Under the pieces are notes generated by a model that made no database searches, had not been told where the DNA came from, and saw nothing but the letters and a program-made list of their open reading frames with translations. Below, piece by piece: positions 17,524 through 25,738 of a DNA stretch of 64,000 nucleotides (positions within the stretch are counted from its first letter, which is position 1; every line of letters starts with the position of its first letter). The DNA comes from Actinomadura flavalba DSM 45200 (GTDB lineage: Bacteria; Actinomycetota; Actinomycetes; Streptosporangiales; Streptosporangiaceae): contig NZ_KB894093.1 of NCBI RefSeq assembly GCF_000374305.1, positions 1,178,001 through 1,242,000 of the forward strand, given 5' to 3'. A program made the position numbers and the translations under genes.

Positions 17524-17583
17524 GGTGACACCTTCGGTCTCGGGGGGATCGGCGGGATACCCCCGCGTACGGGGGGTAACCGC

Positions 17584-18207
17584 TCAGCCGTCCGCGATGT
17601 GCCCGGCGAGGTAGCCGTGGATGAGCCGTTCGGCCTCGGCGATGATGTCGGGGTCGCCGTCGGCGCTGCGCCGGAACGCCATCTTCAGGACGGCGTCGCC
17701 CGCCTCGACGGCGATGCCGAGCGCGCGGGCCAGTTCGGGGGTGTCGCGCAGGTCGAAGGTGCGGACGAGCATGTCGCGCAGTTCGCGGGCGACGACGGAG
17801 TTGTTCTCGTGCCCGGCGTCGAGCAGGTTGACGTCCGCGATGTCACCGAAGCGCAGGACGCGGAAACCGGGGACGGTGCGGTGCATGTCGACGAAGACGG
17901 CGATGATGGCGCCGACGGAGTCGGACCAGTCGTCGAAGCCGCCTCCGGCGAGGCGGGCGGCGACCCGGTCGCCGAACTGCTCGAAGTTGCGCAGGGCGAG
18001 GGCCTGGGCGACGGCGCGTTTGTCGGGGAAGAACTGGTAGACCGAGCCGATGGCGACTTCGGCGCGCTGCGCGATGCGGGTGGTGGTCAGGCCGTCGAAG
18101 CCGTCCTCGTCGAGGATGCCGGCGCAGGCGTCGAGCATCCGCTGGACGCGTTCGGCGCTGCGGCGCTGGGCGGGGCGGCGGCGCAGGGGGGTCCGGTTGT
18201 CCGTCAC
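17584..18207 (-). CDS. TetR-family transcriptional regulator
   Basis: A 207-residue repressor. The DNA-binding domain is at about 15-65 (RVQRMLDACAGILDEDGFDG, IAQRAEVAIGSVYQFFPDKR). A helical ligand-binding domain follows, with no recognised ligand signature. GTG start. It is divergent from the GH1 beta-glucosidase gene with a 118-bp shared upstream region, so control of that gene is plausible, though TetR proteins more often govern efflux or lipid genes. Confidence 0.9.
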   Translation of the reverse strand: MTDNRTPLRRRPAQRRSAERVQRMLDACAGILDEDGFDGLTTTRIAQRAEVAIGSVYQFFPDKRAVAQALALRNFEQFGDRVAARLAGGGFDDWSDSVGAIIAVFVDMHRTVPGFRVLRFGDIADVNLLDAGHENNSVVARELRDMLVRTFDLRDTPELARALGIAVEAGDAVLKMAFRRSADGDPDIIAEAERLIHGYLAGHIADG

Positions 18208-18325
18208 CCGTCCATTGTCGCCCAGTCACGGCGTGCGATGACGCGGGTGCGTCGCGAACCCCTTTCGTCCGGGTTCGCCCCACCCGTAGCATCCGAATAC
18301 TTCTCACGTTTCCCGGGAGGCCGGA

Positions 18326-19621
18326 ATGGACCGATTCCAGTGGGGCGTCGCCACCGCCGCCTACCAGATCGAGGGCGCCGTCACCGAGGACGGGCGCGGC
18401 CCGTCCACCTGGGACGTCTTCGCGCACACCCCCGGCCGCGTCCGCGACGGCCACACCGGCGACGTCGCGTGTGACCATTACCACCGCTGGCCGGAGGACG
18501 TCGCGCTGATGGCCGGGCTGGGCGTGGACGCCTACCGGTTCTCGGTGGCGTGGCCGCGCGTGCAGCCGTCCGGGTCGGGCGCGGTGAACGCGGCGGGGCT
18601 CGACTTCTACGACCGGCTCGTGGACGCGCTGCTCGCGGCCGGGATCGCGCCCGCCGCGACGCTGTACCACTGGGACCTGCCGCAGCCGCTGGAGGACGCG
18701 GGCGGCTGGATGAACCGCGACACCGCCCACCGTTTCGCGGAGTACGCCGCCATCGTCGCGGACCGGCTCGCCGACCGCGTGGACGCGTGGATGACGCTGA
18801 ACGAACCCGTCGTCGTCATGGCCTACGGCTACGGCTACGGCCTCTACGCCCCCGGGCACGCGCTGCTGCTGGACGCACTGCCGACCGCGCACCACCAGCT
18901 CCTCGCGCACGGCCTCGGCGCGGCCGCGCTGCGCGCCCGGGGCGCCCGCAGGGTCGGGATCGCGAACCACTACTCGCCCGCGTGGCCCGCGTCCGACGAC
19001 GCCCGCGCGGCGACCGCGACGTTCGACCTGATGCTGAACCGGCTGTTCACCGAGCCGCTGCTGACCGGCGCCTACCCCGACCTGACGCCGCTCGGCGGGT
19101 TCCCGGACGGCGTCGTGCGGGACGGGGACCTGCCCGTCATCGCCGCGCCGCTGGACTTCCTCGGCGTCAACTACTACCGGCCGACGCGGATCGGCCCGGC
19201 CCCGGCGGACTCCCCGCTGCCGTTCGACCTGGTCGACATGCCGGACTTCCCCGTCACCGACCTCGGCTGGCCGATCGTCCCGGACGCCTTCGGTGACCTG
19301 CTGCGCGACCTCCGCGCCACCTACGGGGACGCGCTGCCGCCGCTCGTCGTCACCGAGAACGGCTGCTCGTTCCCGGACGCGCCCGACGACGGGCCGCGCG
19401 TCGCGTTCCTGGAGGCGCACATCGCCGCGATGCGCGCCGCGATGGCCGACGGAGTGGACGTCCGGGGCTATTTCGCCTGGTCGCTGCTGGACAACTTCGA
19501 GTGGTCCGAGGGGTACCACCCAAGGTTCGGGCTCGTCCACGTCGACTACGCGACGCAGCAGCGCACCCCGAAGCGGTCGTACGCCTGGTACCGCGACCTC
19601 ATCGCCGCCGCACGCGCGTGA
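18326..19621 (+). CDS. Family 1 beta-glucosidase
   Basis: A 431-residue cytoplasmic GH1 enzyme of normal length that hydrolyses beta-linked glucosides or related sugars with retention. The N-terminal signature FQWGVATAAYQIEGAVTEDG, the acid/base glutamate in WMTLNEPVVV (about 158), the nucleophile in LVVTENGCSF (about 343) and the sugar-binding DNFEWSEGYHPRFGL near the C-terminus are all intact. The ATG follows GGGAGG. No sugar transporter is adjacent. Confidence 0.95.
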   Translation: MDRFQWGVATAAYQIEGAVTEDGRGPSTWDVFAHTPGRVRDGHTGDVACDHYHRWPEDVALMAGLGVDAYRFSVAWPRVQPSGSGAVNAAGLDFYDRLVDALLAAGIAPAATLYHWDLPQPLEDAGGWMNRDTAHRFAEYAAIVADRLADRVDAWMTLNEPVVVMAYGYGYGLYAPGHALLLDALPTAHHQLLAHGLGAAALRARGARRVGIANHYSPAWPASDDARAATATFDLMLNRLFTEPLLTGAYPDLTPLGGFPDGVVRDGDLPVIAAPLDFLGVNYYRPTRIGPAPADSPLPFDLVDMPDFPVTDLGWPIVPDAFGDLLRDLRATYGDALPPLVVTENGCSFPDAPDDGPRVAFLEAHIAAMRAAMADGVDVRGYFAWSLLDNFEWSEGYHPRFGLVHVDYATQQRTPKRSYAWYRDLIAAARA

Positions 19622-19696
19622 CGCACGCCACTCCGCCGCATGTCACGTTCGCGCGGGTCCGCCGCATCTGGTGGGCGAGCGAGGAAAGGCGGAGAG

Positions 19697-20851
19697 ATGA
19701 CCCATCGGATCGTGGTGCTGGGAGCCGGATACGCCGGAATGTCGGCGGCGGTGCAGCTCACGGCGCGGACCCGTAAGCGTGACGTCGAGGTGACGGTGGT
19801 CAACGCGACCGAGCGGTTCACCGAGCGGCTGCGGCTGCACACGGCCGCGGCGGGCGGGGAGCTGGCCGAGTTCGCGGTGCCCGAGATGCTCGACCGGGTC
19901 GGCGCCCGGTTCGTCGCCGGGTGGGTGACCGGGATCGACGCCGGGGCGCGGACCGTCCGGATCGACGACGAACGGGCGCTGCCCTACGACACCCTCGTCT
20001 ACGCGCTCGGCGGCGTCGCGGACACCGGCGTCCCGGGCGTGGCCGAGCACGCCTACAGGCTCGACGGCCTCCGGGAGGCCGGGCGGCTCGCCGCCCGGCT
20101 CGCCCGCCTGGACGGCGGCACCGTCGTCGTCGGCGGCACCGGGCTGACCGGCGTCGAGGCCGCCACCGAGATCGCCGAACGGCACCCGGGGCTGGACGTC
20201 GTCCTGCTCGGCCGGACCGAGCCCGGCGCGGACCTGGCGCCGCGCGCGGCGGCGCACGTCCGCGCGGCGCTCGACCGGCTCGGCGTCGCGGTGCGCGCCG
20301 GGGCCGAGGTGGTGAAGGTTCTCCCGGACGCCGTCGCGCTGGCGGGCGGCGAGACGGTGCCCGCGCGGGCCGTGCTGTGGACGGGCGGCACGCGCGTCCC
20401 GCCGCTCCCGGCGGCGGCCGGGCTCACCGTGGACGACTCCGGACGGATCGTCACGGACGCAACGCTGCGCTCGGTGTCGCACCCGGAGATCTACGCCGTC
20501 GGGGACGCCGCCGCGATCCGCCAGACGTACGGCGTCCTGCACGGCACCTGCGGCAGCGGGATGCCGACCGGTGTGCACGCCGCCGTGTCGATCGTCCGGA
20601 CGCTGCGCGGCAGGCGGGCCAGGCCGTTCCGGTTCGGGTACTACCACCTGCCGGTGAGCCTCGGGCGCGGCGACGCCGTCGTGCAGTTCACCCGGCCGGA
20701 CGGGCGTCCGCGCCGCCTCTGCCTCACCGGGCGGCGGGCCGTCCGGTACAAGGAGATCGTGACGGCGTCGCCGTGGGGTACGTTCCGCCGCATGACCGTC
20801 ATGCCCGCGTCCGGGGCGTTCTGGCCGCACGGCGGCCGGTTCACCCGATGA
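19697..20851 (+). CDS. FAD-dependent NDH-2-like pyridine nucleotide-disulfide oxidoreductase
   Basis: A 384-residue flavoprotein with two Rossmann motifs, VVLGAGYAGMSAAVQL at the N-terminus (FAD) and VVVGGTGLTGVEAATEIAE near 145 (NAD(P)H), plus IYAVGDAAAI near 270 for the FAD tail. It resembles type II NADH dehydrogenases and ferredoxin-reductase-like proteins; the electron acceptor is unknown. The ATG at 19697 has a GAGG/AAAGG site. Its stop overlaps the start of the ECF sigma gene (ATGA), implying translational coupling. ECF41 sigma factors are commonly encoded with an oxidoreductase of this kind, so this is the probable target gene. Confidence 0.85.
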   Translation: MTHRIVVLGAGYAGMSAAVQLTARTRKRDVEVTVVNATERFTERLRLHTAAAGGELAEFAVPEMLDRVGARFVAGWVTGIDAGARTVRIDDERALPYDTLVYALGGVADTGVPGVAEHAYRLDGLREAGRLAARLARLDGGTVVVGGTGLTGVEAATEIAERHPGLDVVLLGRTEPGADLAPRAAAHVRAALDRLGVAVRAGAEVVKVLPDAVALAGGETVPARAVLWTGGTRVPPLPAAAGLTVDDSGRIVTDATLRSVSHPEIYAVGDAAAIRQTYGVLHGTCGSGMPTGVHAAVSIVRTLRGRRARPFRFGYYHLPVSLGRGDAVVQFTRPDGRPRRLCLTGRRAVRYKEIVTASPWGTFRRMTVMPASGAFWPHGGRFTR

Positions 20852-21747
20852 GCGCCGACGCCGGGCGCGAGGTGTTCGAGCACCATCGCGCCCTGCTGTT
20901 CTCCGTCGCCTACCGCATCCTCGGCAGCGCCGCCGACGCCGAGGACGCGGTGCAGGACGCGTGGCTCCGCTGGTCGGCGGCGTCACGGACGCAGGTCACC
21001 GACCCCCGGGCGTATCTCGCCCGGACCGTGGCGAACCTGGCGCTGGAACAGCTCCGGTCGGCGCGGCGGCAGCGCGAGACCTACGTCGGGCCGTGGCTGC
21101 CCGAACCCGTCCTGACCGGCGAGGACGTCCCCGACGCCGACACGGTGTCCACGGCGCTGCTCGTCGTCCTGGAGACGCTGAGCCCGCTGGAGCGGGCGGT
21201 GTTCGTCCTCAAGGACGTCTTCGGGTTCGGGCACGCCGAGATCGCGCAGGCCGTGGACCGGTCCGAGCCCGCCGTCCGGCAGGCGGCGCACCGCGCCCGG
21301 GAGCACGTCCGGGCGCGGCGGCCCCGCTTCCCCGCCGACCGCGCCCGGCAGCGCGCCGTCACCGAACGGTTCCTCGCCGCCGCTCAGGGCGGCGACGTGA
21401 ACGCCCTCATGGACCTGCTCTCCCCCGACGTCACGCTGTGGACGGACGGCGGCGGCAAGGTCCGCCAGGTGCTGCACCCGATCACGGGCGCGCGCAAGGT
21501 GGCGCGCTGGTTCGCGGGCATCGCCGCCCGCAGCTACGAGGGCGTCGCGCCGTCCGACATGTCCGTCGAGCTCACCGAGATCAACGGCGCGCCGGGCGTC
21601 GTCTTCCGCGCCCCGGACCGCGTCATCGCCACCCTCGGCCTCGACCTGGACGCCGAAGGCCGCATCGTCGCCCTGCACAACATCGCCAACCCGGACAAGC
21701 TTCGGGCCGTCGCCGCCGGTACCGTCCACGACCTCACGCCTTCCTGA
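20848..21747 (+). CDS. ECF41-type RNA polymerase sigma factor with SnoaL-like C-terminal domain
   Basis: A 299-residue sigma factor. Sigma region 2 (FEHHRALLFSVAYRILGSAADAED) and region 4 (LSPLERAVFVLKDVFGF, IAQAVDRSEPAVRQAAHRAR) are followed by a SnoaL-like extension (about 175-290) that in this group acts as a built-in anti-sigma domain. Diagnostic ECF41 motifs are present: WLPEP in the linker, DGGGK in the extension and NPDKL near the end. No separate anti-sigma gene is expected. It is coupled to the upstream oxidoreductase gene, and its last 14 bases overlap the MFS gene on the other strand. Confidence 0.9.
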   Translation: MSADAGREVFEHHRALLFSVAYRILGSAADAEDAVQDAWLRWSAASRTQVTDPRAYLARTVANLALEQLRSARRQRETYVGPWLPEPVLTGEDVPDADTVSTALLVVLETLSPLERAVFVLKDVFGFGHAEIAQAVDRSEPAVRQAAHRAREHVRARRPRFPADRARQRAVTERFLAAAQGGDVNALMDLLSPDVTLWTDGGGKVRQVLHPITGARKVARWFAGIAARSYEGVAPSDMSVELTEINGAPGVVFRAPDRVIATLGLDLDAEGRIVALHNIANPDKLRAVAAGTVHDLTPS

Positions 21748-23164
21748 CGGCGCCGCGTCCCACCCACAGGGCGAGGAGCAGCGCGATCAGCGTGAGCGCG
21801 ACGGCGGCGGTGGACGCCGCGACGGTCAGGCCGTCGACGAACGCGGCGCGCGCCTCGGGCAGGTGCGGCGCGGCGGCGACCGTCTCGGCCGCCGGAGTGC
21901 CGGGCGCGACGGCGTCCATGGCCCGCCGGTACACCTCCGTGGCGAGGGTGCCGAGGACGGCGATGCCGAGCGCGGCGCCGAGTTCGGTGGACGTCTCCGA
22001 CAGCCCCGCCGCCGTCCCGGCCCGCTCCGGCGGCGCCGCCGTGAGGACGAGGGCGTTCGCGGCCGTCCCGGTCACGCCGACGCCGAACGTCACGACCGTG
22101 TAGCCCGCGATGAACATCCACGGCTCGGCCGTCTGCGTCGCGACGACCACGAACCCCGCCGCGCTCACCAGCAGCCCGCCGGCCAGCGGCACCGCCGGCC
22201 GCACCCGCTCCCCGACGGCGCTCGCCAGCCCGGCGCCCGCGAACGTCCCGGCGATCGTCGGCAGCGCCCACAGCGCCGCCTCCAGCGGGCCCATCCCGTG
22301 CACGGTCTGGAGCAGCGTGAACGCCAGCGCGCCGAGCCCGGCCACCGCGAGCGTCATCACCGTGTTCGCCAGGACGGCCGACGCGAACAACGGGCGGCGG
22401 AGCAGGCCGAGGTCGAGCAGCGGGTGCGCGGCCCGGCGCTGCCGCACCGCGAACGCGACCGCCGCCGCGGCGCCCACCGCGCCCGCGACGGCGGCCTCGC
22501 GCGGCTCCTCCGCGACCTGCTTGATCGCGTAGACGAGCCCGAACAGCGCCGCCAGTGACAGCACCGCGCCCGGCAGGTCGAACGGCGTCGGCTCCGCCGC
22601 GCGCGACTCGGGCACCAGCAGCGGTGCCGCGACCAGCAGGACGAGCATCACCGGGACGTTGATGAGGAACACCGAGCCCCACCAGAAGTGCTCCAGCAGC
22701 AGGCCGCCGACGATCGGACCGGCGACGGCGCCGCCGGTGAACGCGACCGTCCACGCGGCGACGGCCGCGCGGCGCTCGCGCTCCCCCGGGTAGAGGCTGC
22801 GCAGCAGGGACAGGGTGGACGGCGCGAGCGTCGCGCCGCCGACGCCGAGCAGGGCCCGTCCGGCGATGAGCCAGGCCGGGGAGTCCGCGAGGGCGAGCAG
22901 CGCGGACGCGGTGCCGAAGAGGGCGGCGCCGCCGAGCAGCATCCGGCGGCGGCCGAAGCGGTCACCGAGCGCGCCCATCGTGATGAGCAGCCCGGCCATG
23001 ACGAAGCCGTACACGTCCATGATCCACAACCAGGCGGTCGCGGACGGCCGCAGCTCGGCGGCGATCGTCGGGGAGGCGACGAAGAGGATCGACAGGTCCA
23101 TCGAGGTCAGCAGGGCGGGCAGGAGCAGCACGGCCAGCGCGGCGTGGGTGCGGAGACGTTTCAT
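21734..23164 (-). CDS. MFS drug exporter, DHA2 (14-helix) type
   Basis: A 476-residue membrane protein with about 14 transmembrane helices. It carries DHA2 signatures LLTSMDLSILFVASPTIAAE (motif D1-like), GALGDRFGRRRMLLGG (motif A) and GPIVGGLLLEHFWWGSVFLI (motif C region). It probably expels a hydrophobic drug or metabolite by proton antiport. The start at 23164 (MKRLRTHA) is preferred over the upstream ATG inside the operator. It is divergent from a TetR gene across twin palindromes, giving a standard repressor-exporter pair. The 3' end overlaps the sigma gene antisense by 14 bases. Confidence 0.92.
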   Translation of the reverse strand: MKRLRTHAALAVLLLPALLTSMDLSILFVASPTIAAELRPSATAWLWIMDVYGFVMAGLLITMGALGDRFGRRRMLLGGAALFGTASALLALADSPAWLIAGRALLGVGGATLAPSTLSLLRSLYPGERERRAAVAAWTVAFTGGAVAGPIVGGLLLEHFWWGSVFLINVPVMLVLLVAAPLLVPESRAAEPTPFDLPGAVLSLAALFGLVYAIKQVAEEPREAAVAGAVGAAAAVAFAVRQRRAAHPLLDLGLLRRPLFASAVLANTVMTLAVAGLGALAFTLLQTVHGMGPLEAALWALPTIAGTFAGAGLASAVGERVRPAVPLAGGLLVSAAGFVVVATQTAEPWMFIAGYTVVTFGVGVTGTAANALVLTAAPPERAGTAAGLSETSTELGAALGIAVLGTLATEVYRRAMDAVAPGTPAAETVAAAPHLPEARAAFVDGLTVAASTAAVALTLIALLLALWVGRGAVRKA

Positions 23165-23173
23165 GCGGCTGAT

Positions 23174-23212
23174 CGTACGTACGTACAAATCTCACGTCAA
23201 ACGTACGTACGT
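23174..23212. promoter_or_regulatory. Twin 12-bp palindromic operators between MFS and TetR genes
   Basis: GTACGTACGTAC (23175-23186) and ACGTACGTACGT (23201-23212) are each perfect palindromes, centred 26 bp apart. They lie in the divergent promoter region, so one TetR dimer pair per face could shut both genes. Confidence 0.75.
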
Positions 23213-23234
23213 CCAAGGAGGTAGGATCGGCGCC

Positions 23235-23813
23235 ATGGGACAACGGGACGACCTGCTGCGCGGCGCCAAGCTCTGTCTGTCCGAGAAGGGCTACGCCCAC
23301 ACGACGGCGCGCGACATCGCCGCCGCGTCCGGCGCCCACCTGGCGTCGATCGGCTACCACTTCGGGTCCAAGGACAACCTGATGACCGCCGCCGTCCTGG
23401 AGGCGACGGGCGAATGGGGCGACCGCGTCGAGACCGCCGCCCGGCGCGCGGGCGGCGACACCGCCGCCGAACGGTTCCTCGCGATGCTCGACGAGGTGTT
23501 CCGCGCCATCCCCGGCGACCGGCCGCTGCTCGTCGCGGGCGTCCAGGCGTACGTGCAGGCCCAGTTCAGCGAGGAGGTCCGGAGCCGGATGGAGGAGGCG
23601 CTGTCGCTCGCGCGGCGCGAACTGGCCGCGATCGCGCTCGGCGTCCCCGCCGACGAGGTGGACGAGGCCGACGTCCAGGGTCTCGGCGCCCTCGCCTACG
23701 CCACGCTGACCGGTTTCGTGCTCTCCGCCCTGATCGACCCCGGCGCCCTGCCGTCCCGCGCGCGCCTCGCCGCCGCGCTCGACGCCGTCACGCGGCGTCC
23801 GGCCCGATCATGA
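23235..23813 (+). CDS. TetR-family repressor of the adjacent MFS exporter
   Basis: A 192-residue regulator: helix-turn-helix at about 5-55 (AKLCLSEKGYAHTTARDIAA, SGAHLASIGYHFGSKDNLM), then a TetR C-terminal ligand domain (FLAMLDEVFRAI onward). The ATG has an AAGGAGG site 10 or so bases upstream. Divergent arrangement and the palindrome pair argue that it represses itself and the exporter and is released by an exported compound. Confidence 0.92.
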   Translation: MGQRDDLLRGAKLCLSEKGYAHTTARDIAAASGAHLASIGYHFGSKDNLMTAAVLEATGEWGDRVETAARRAGGDTAAERFLAMLDEVFRAIPGDRPLLVAGVQAYVQAQFSEEVRSRMEEALSLARRELAAIALGVPADEVDEADVQGLGALAYATLTGFVLSALIDPGALPSRARLAAALDAVTRRPARS

Positions 23814-23817
23814 GCCG

Positions 23818-24909
23818 TCAGGGGCGGGCGGACAGGCCGGTGCAGCGGCGCAGGCCCTGCCAGCGCTTCTCCTCGGCGGTCGCGGCGGTGCCGCGCATCA
23901 GCACCGGCACCCCGCCCTGGATCAGCGCCGGCTTCCACTTCGCCGCCGTCACCTTGCGGCCCTCCATCTTCAGCAGCAGCACGCCCGACTTGGCCGTCTG
24001 CCCGTTCGCGCTGGAGAACACGAAGTTGCCCATGCCGTAGTGGACGTACTTGCCGTCCAGGTAGCCGCCGCCGAGCGGGATGTGCGCGTGGCCGCCGACC
24101 AGGACGTCCGCGCCCGCCGCGATGAGCTTCTTCGCCAGCGTCTGCTGCCGGGGCAGCGGGCACGGGTTCAGCTCCTCGCCCCAGTGCAGGTGGACGATGA
24201 CGATGTCGGAGCCCTTGCGGGCGTCCCGCACGGCCTGCACCATCCGGGCCTCCTCCTTGGCGGACGCGAGACCGCCCTTGGAGTCGGTCGCCGTCCAGGC
24301 CGGGATGAGGTGGTCGTCGAGGACCTGCGTCGCGCCGACGATCGCCAGCCGGTTGCCCTTCACGGTGACGCGGTGCGCGCCGTACGCCTCGTCGGCGTCC
24401 TTGCCGATGCCGACGGTCGGGAACCCCGTCCGCTTGATCGCGCGCAGCGAGTCGCGCAGGCCGCCGTCCATGAAGTCCATGCCGTGGTTGTTCGCCATCG
24501 ACGTGACGTCCACCCCGGCGGCCTTGAGCGCGGTGAACGCGGTGGCGGGCGCGCGGAACGCGAACTGCTTGCCGGGCGCGGGGGTGCCGCCCGTCGTGAT
24601 GGCCGTCTCCAGGTTGACCATGGACAGGTCGGCGGCCTTGAGCACCTTGGCGATCGGCCCGAGCGCCGTGGACGGGTTCCCCAGCCGGGACCGCAGGTGC
24701 CCCTCGAAGTGCGTGTCGCCGCCGAACGCCAGCAGGATCGGCTCCTTGGCGGGCGCGGCCGTCTTCGTCGGCTCCCCCGGCGTCGCCGGAGGCGTCTCCC
24801 CCTTCGCGACCGGTTCGCCCTCCCCGCCGCTGCACGCCGCCGCCGCCAGCAGCGACCCCACGACCGCCAGCGCGGTCACCGTGCGACGAGCCCGCAACGG
24901 ACGGTGCAT
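23818..24909 (-). CDS. CapA/PgsA-like metallophosphatase-fold lipoprotein
   Basis: A 363-residue exported lipoprotein (lipobox LAAAACS, Cys near 26) of the PGA_cap family. Calcineurin-like metal motifs are visible: LLAFGGDTHFEGH, VNLETAITTGG, SMANNHGMDFMDGG, IVIVHLHWGEELNPCP and LVGGHAHIPLG. CapA homologues take part in poly-gamma-glutamate capsule assembly, but many actinomycete members occur alone, as here; no capBC genes are nearby. The start at 24909 is supported by GGAGG. It is convergent with the TetR gene, 4 bp apart. Confidence 0.85.
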   Translation of the reverse strand: MHRPLRARRTVTALAVVGSLLAAAACSGGEGEPVAKGETPPATPGEPTKTAAPAKEPILLAFGGDTHFEGHLRSRLGNPSTALGPIAKVLKAADLSMVNLETAITTGGTPAPGKQFAFRAPATAFTALKAAGVDVTSMANNHGMDFMDGGLRDSLRAIKRTGFPTVGIGKDADEAYGAHRVTVKGNRLAIVGATQVLDDHLIPAWTATDSKGGLASAKEEARMVQAVRDARKGSDIVIVHLHWGEELNPCPLPRQQTLAKKLIAAGADVLVGGHAHIPLGGGYLDGKYVHYGMGNFVFSSANGQTAKSGVLLLKMEGRKVTAAKWKPALIQGGVPVLMRGTAATAEEKRWQGLRRCTGLSARP

Positions 24910-25000
24910 GGAACCTCCCTCGAACGACGGGGGCAAGCATGCCACGCCTTACCACCTGCTCCCCACCGCCACACTGATCCACGTGAAACCACGACCGGCC

Positions 25001-25006
25001 TAGAGT
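25001..25006 (+). promoter_or_regulatory. -10 element of a probable leaderless promoter
   Basis: TAGAGT ends 8 bases before the methyltransferase ATG at 25015, and no ribosome-binding site is present. Confidence 0.4.
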
Positions 25007-25014
25007 CCTCTCCC

Positions 25015-25686
25015 ATGAACGAGATCTCCGCGCGGGCGACGGCGGACGCCTATGACGCCGTCGCCGCGCTCTACGCCGGGTTGCCGCGGGACGATCTGGA
25101 GCGGACGCCGCTCGACCGGGCCGTGCTGGGCGCGTTCGCCGAGGCGGTGGGGCGCGGCGGGCTCGTGTGCGAGGCCGGGTGCGGGCCGGGGCCGGTCGTC
25201 GCGCATCTGCGGGGGCTCGGGCTGGACGCGTTCGGGGTCGATCTCGCCGCCGGGATGATCGGCATCGCGCGGGCGGCGTATCCGGGGGTGCGGTTCGACG
25301 TCGGGTCCATGGACGCGCTGGACGTGGCCGACGGCGCGCTTCGCGGCGTCGTGTCCTGGTACTCGGTGATCCATGCGTCCCCGGCGGACATGCCCGGGTA
25401 CCTGGCGGAGTTCCGTCGCGTCCTCGCGGACGGCGGCCACCTGCTGCTCGCCTTCTTCGAGGCGGAGGACGGCCCGCTGACGACGTTCGACCACCGCGTC
25501 GCGACCGCGTACCGGTGGCCCGTCGACGACCTCGCCGAAACGGCCCGGAACGCCGGGTTCGCGGAGGTCGGCCGGATGCTGCGCGAGCCCGGCGACGGCG
25601 AGCGGTTCCGGCGCGGCCACCTGCTGATGCGCGCCGTCCGGCCGGAACCGGCCGGAGTCGCCGGCCGGGGCGTTTCCGGACGGTAG
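25015..25686 (+). CDS. Class I SAM-dependent methyltransferase
   Basis: A 223-residue cytoplasmic protein with methyltransferase motif I (VCEAGCGPGPVVAHLRG), the acidic end of strand 2 (FGVDLAAGMIGIAR), a motif II-like GSMDALDVADGALRGVV, and HASPADMPGYLAEFRRVLAD with GGHLLLAFFEAED as the motif III region. The methyl acceptor is unknown. The transcript is probably leaderless. Confidence 0.88.
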   Translation: MNEISARATADAYDAVAALYAGLPRDDLERTPLDRAVLGAFAEAVGRGGLVCEAGCGPGPVVAHLRGLGLDAFGVDLAAGMIGIARAAYPGVRFDVGSMDALDVADGALRGVVSWYSVIHASPADMPGYLAEFRRVLADGGHLLLAFFEAEDGPLTTFDHRVATAYRWPVDDLAETARNAGFAEVGRMLREPGDGERFRRGHLLMRAVRPEPAGVAGRGVSGR

Positions 25687-25738
25687 GCCCGGGTGCCCGG
25701 GGGCATGATAGAAGGCCACCCCGGAACTTGGAGCAACG

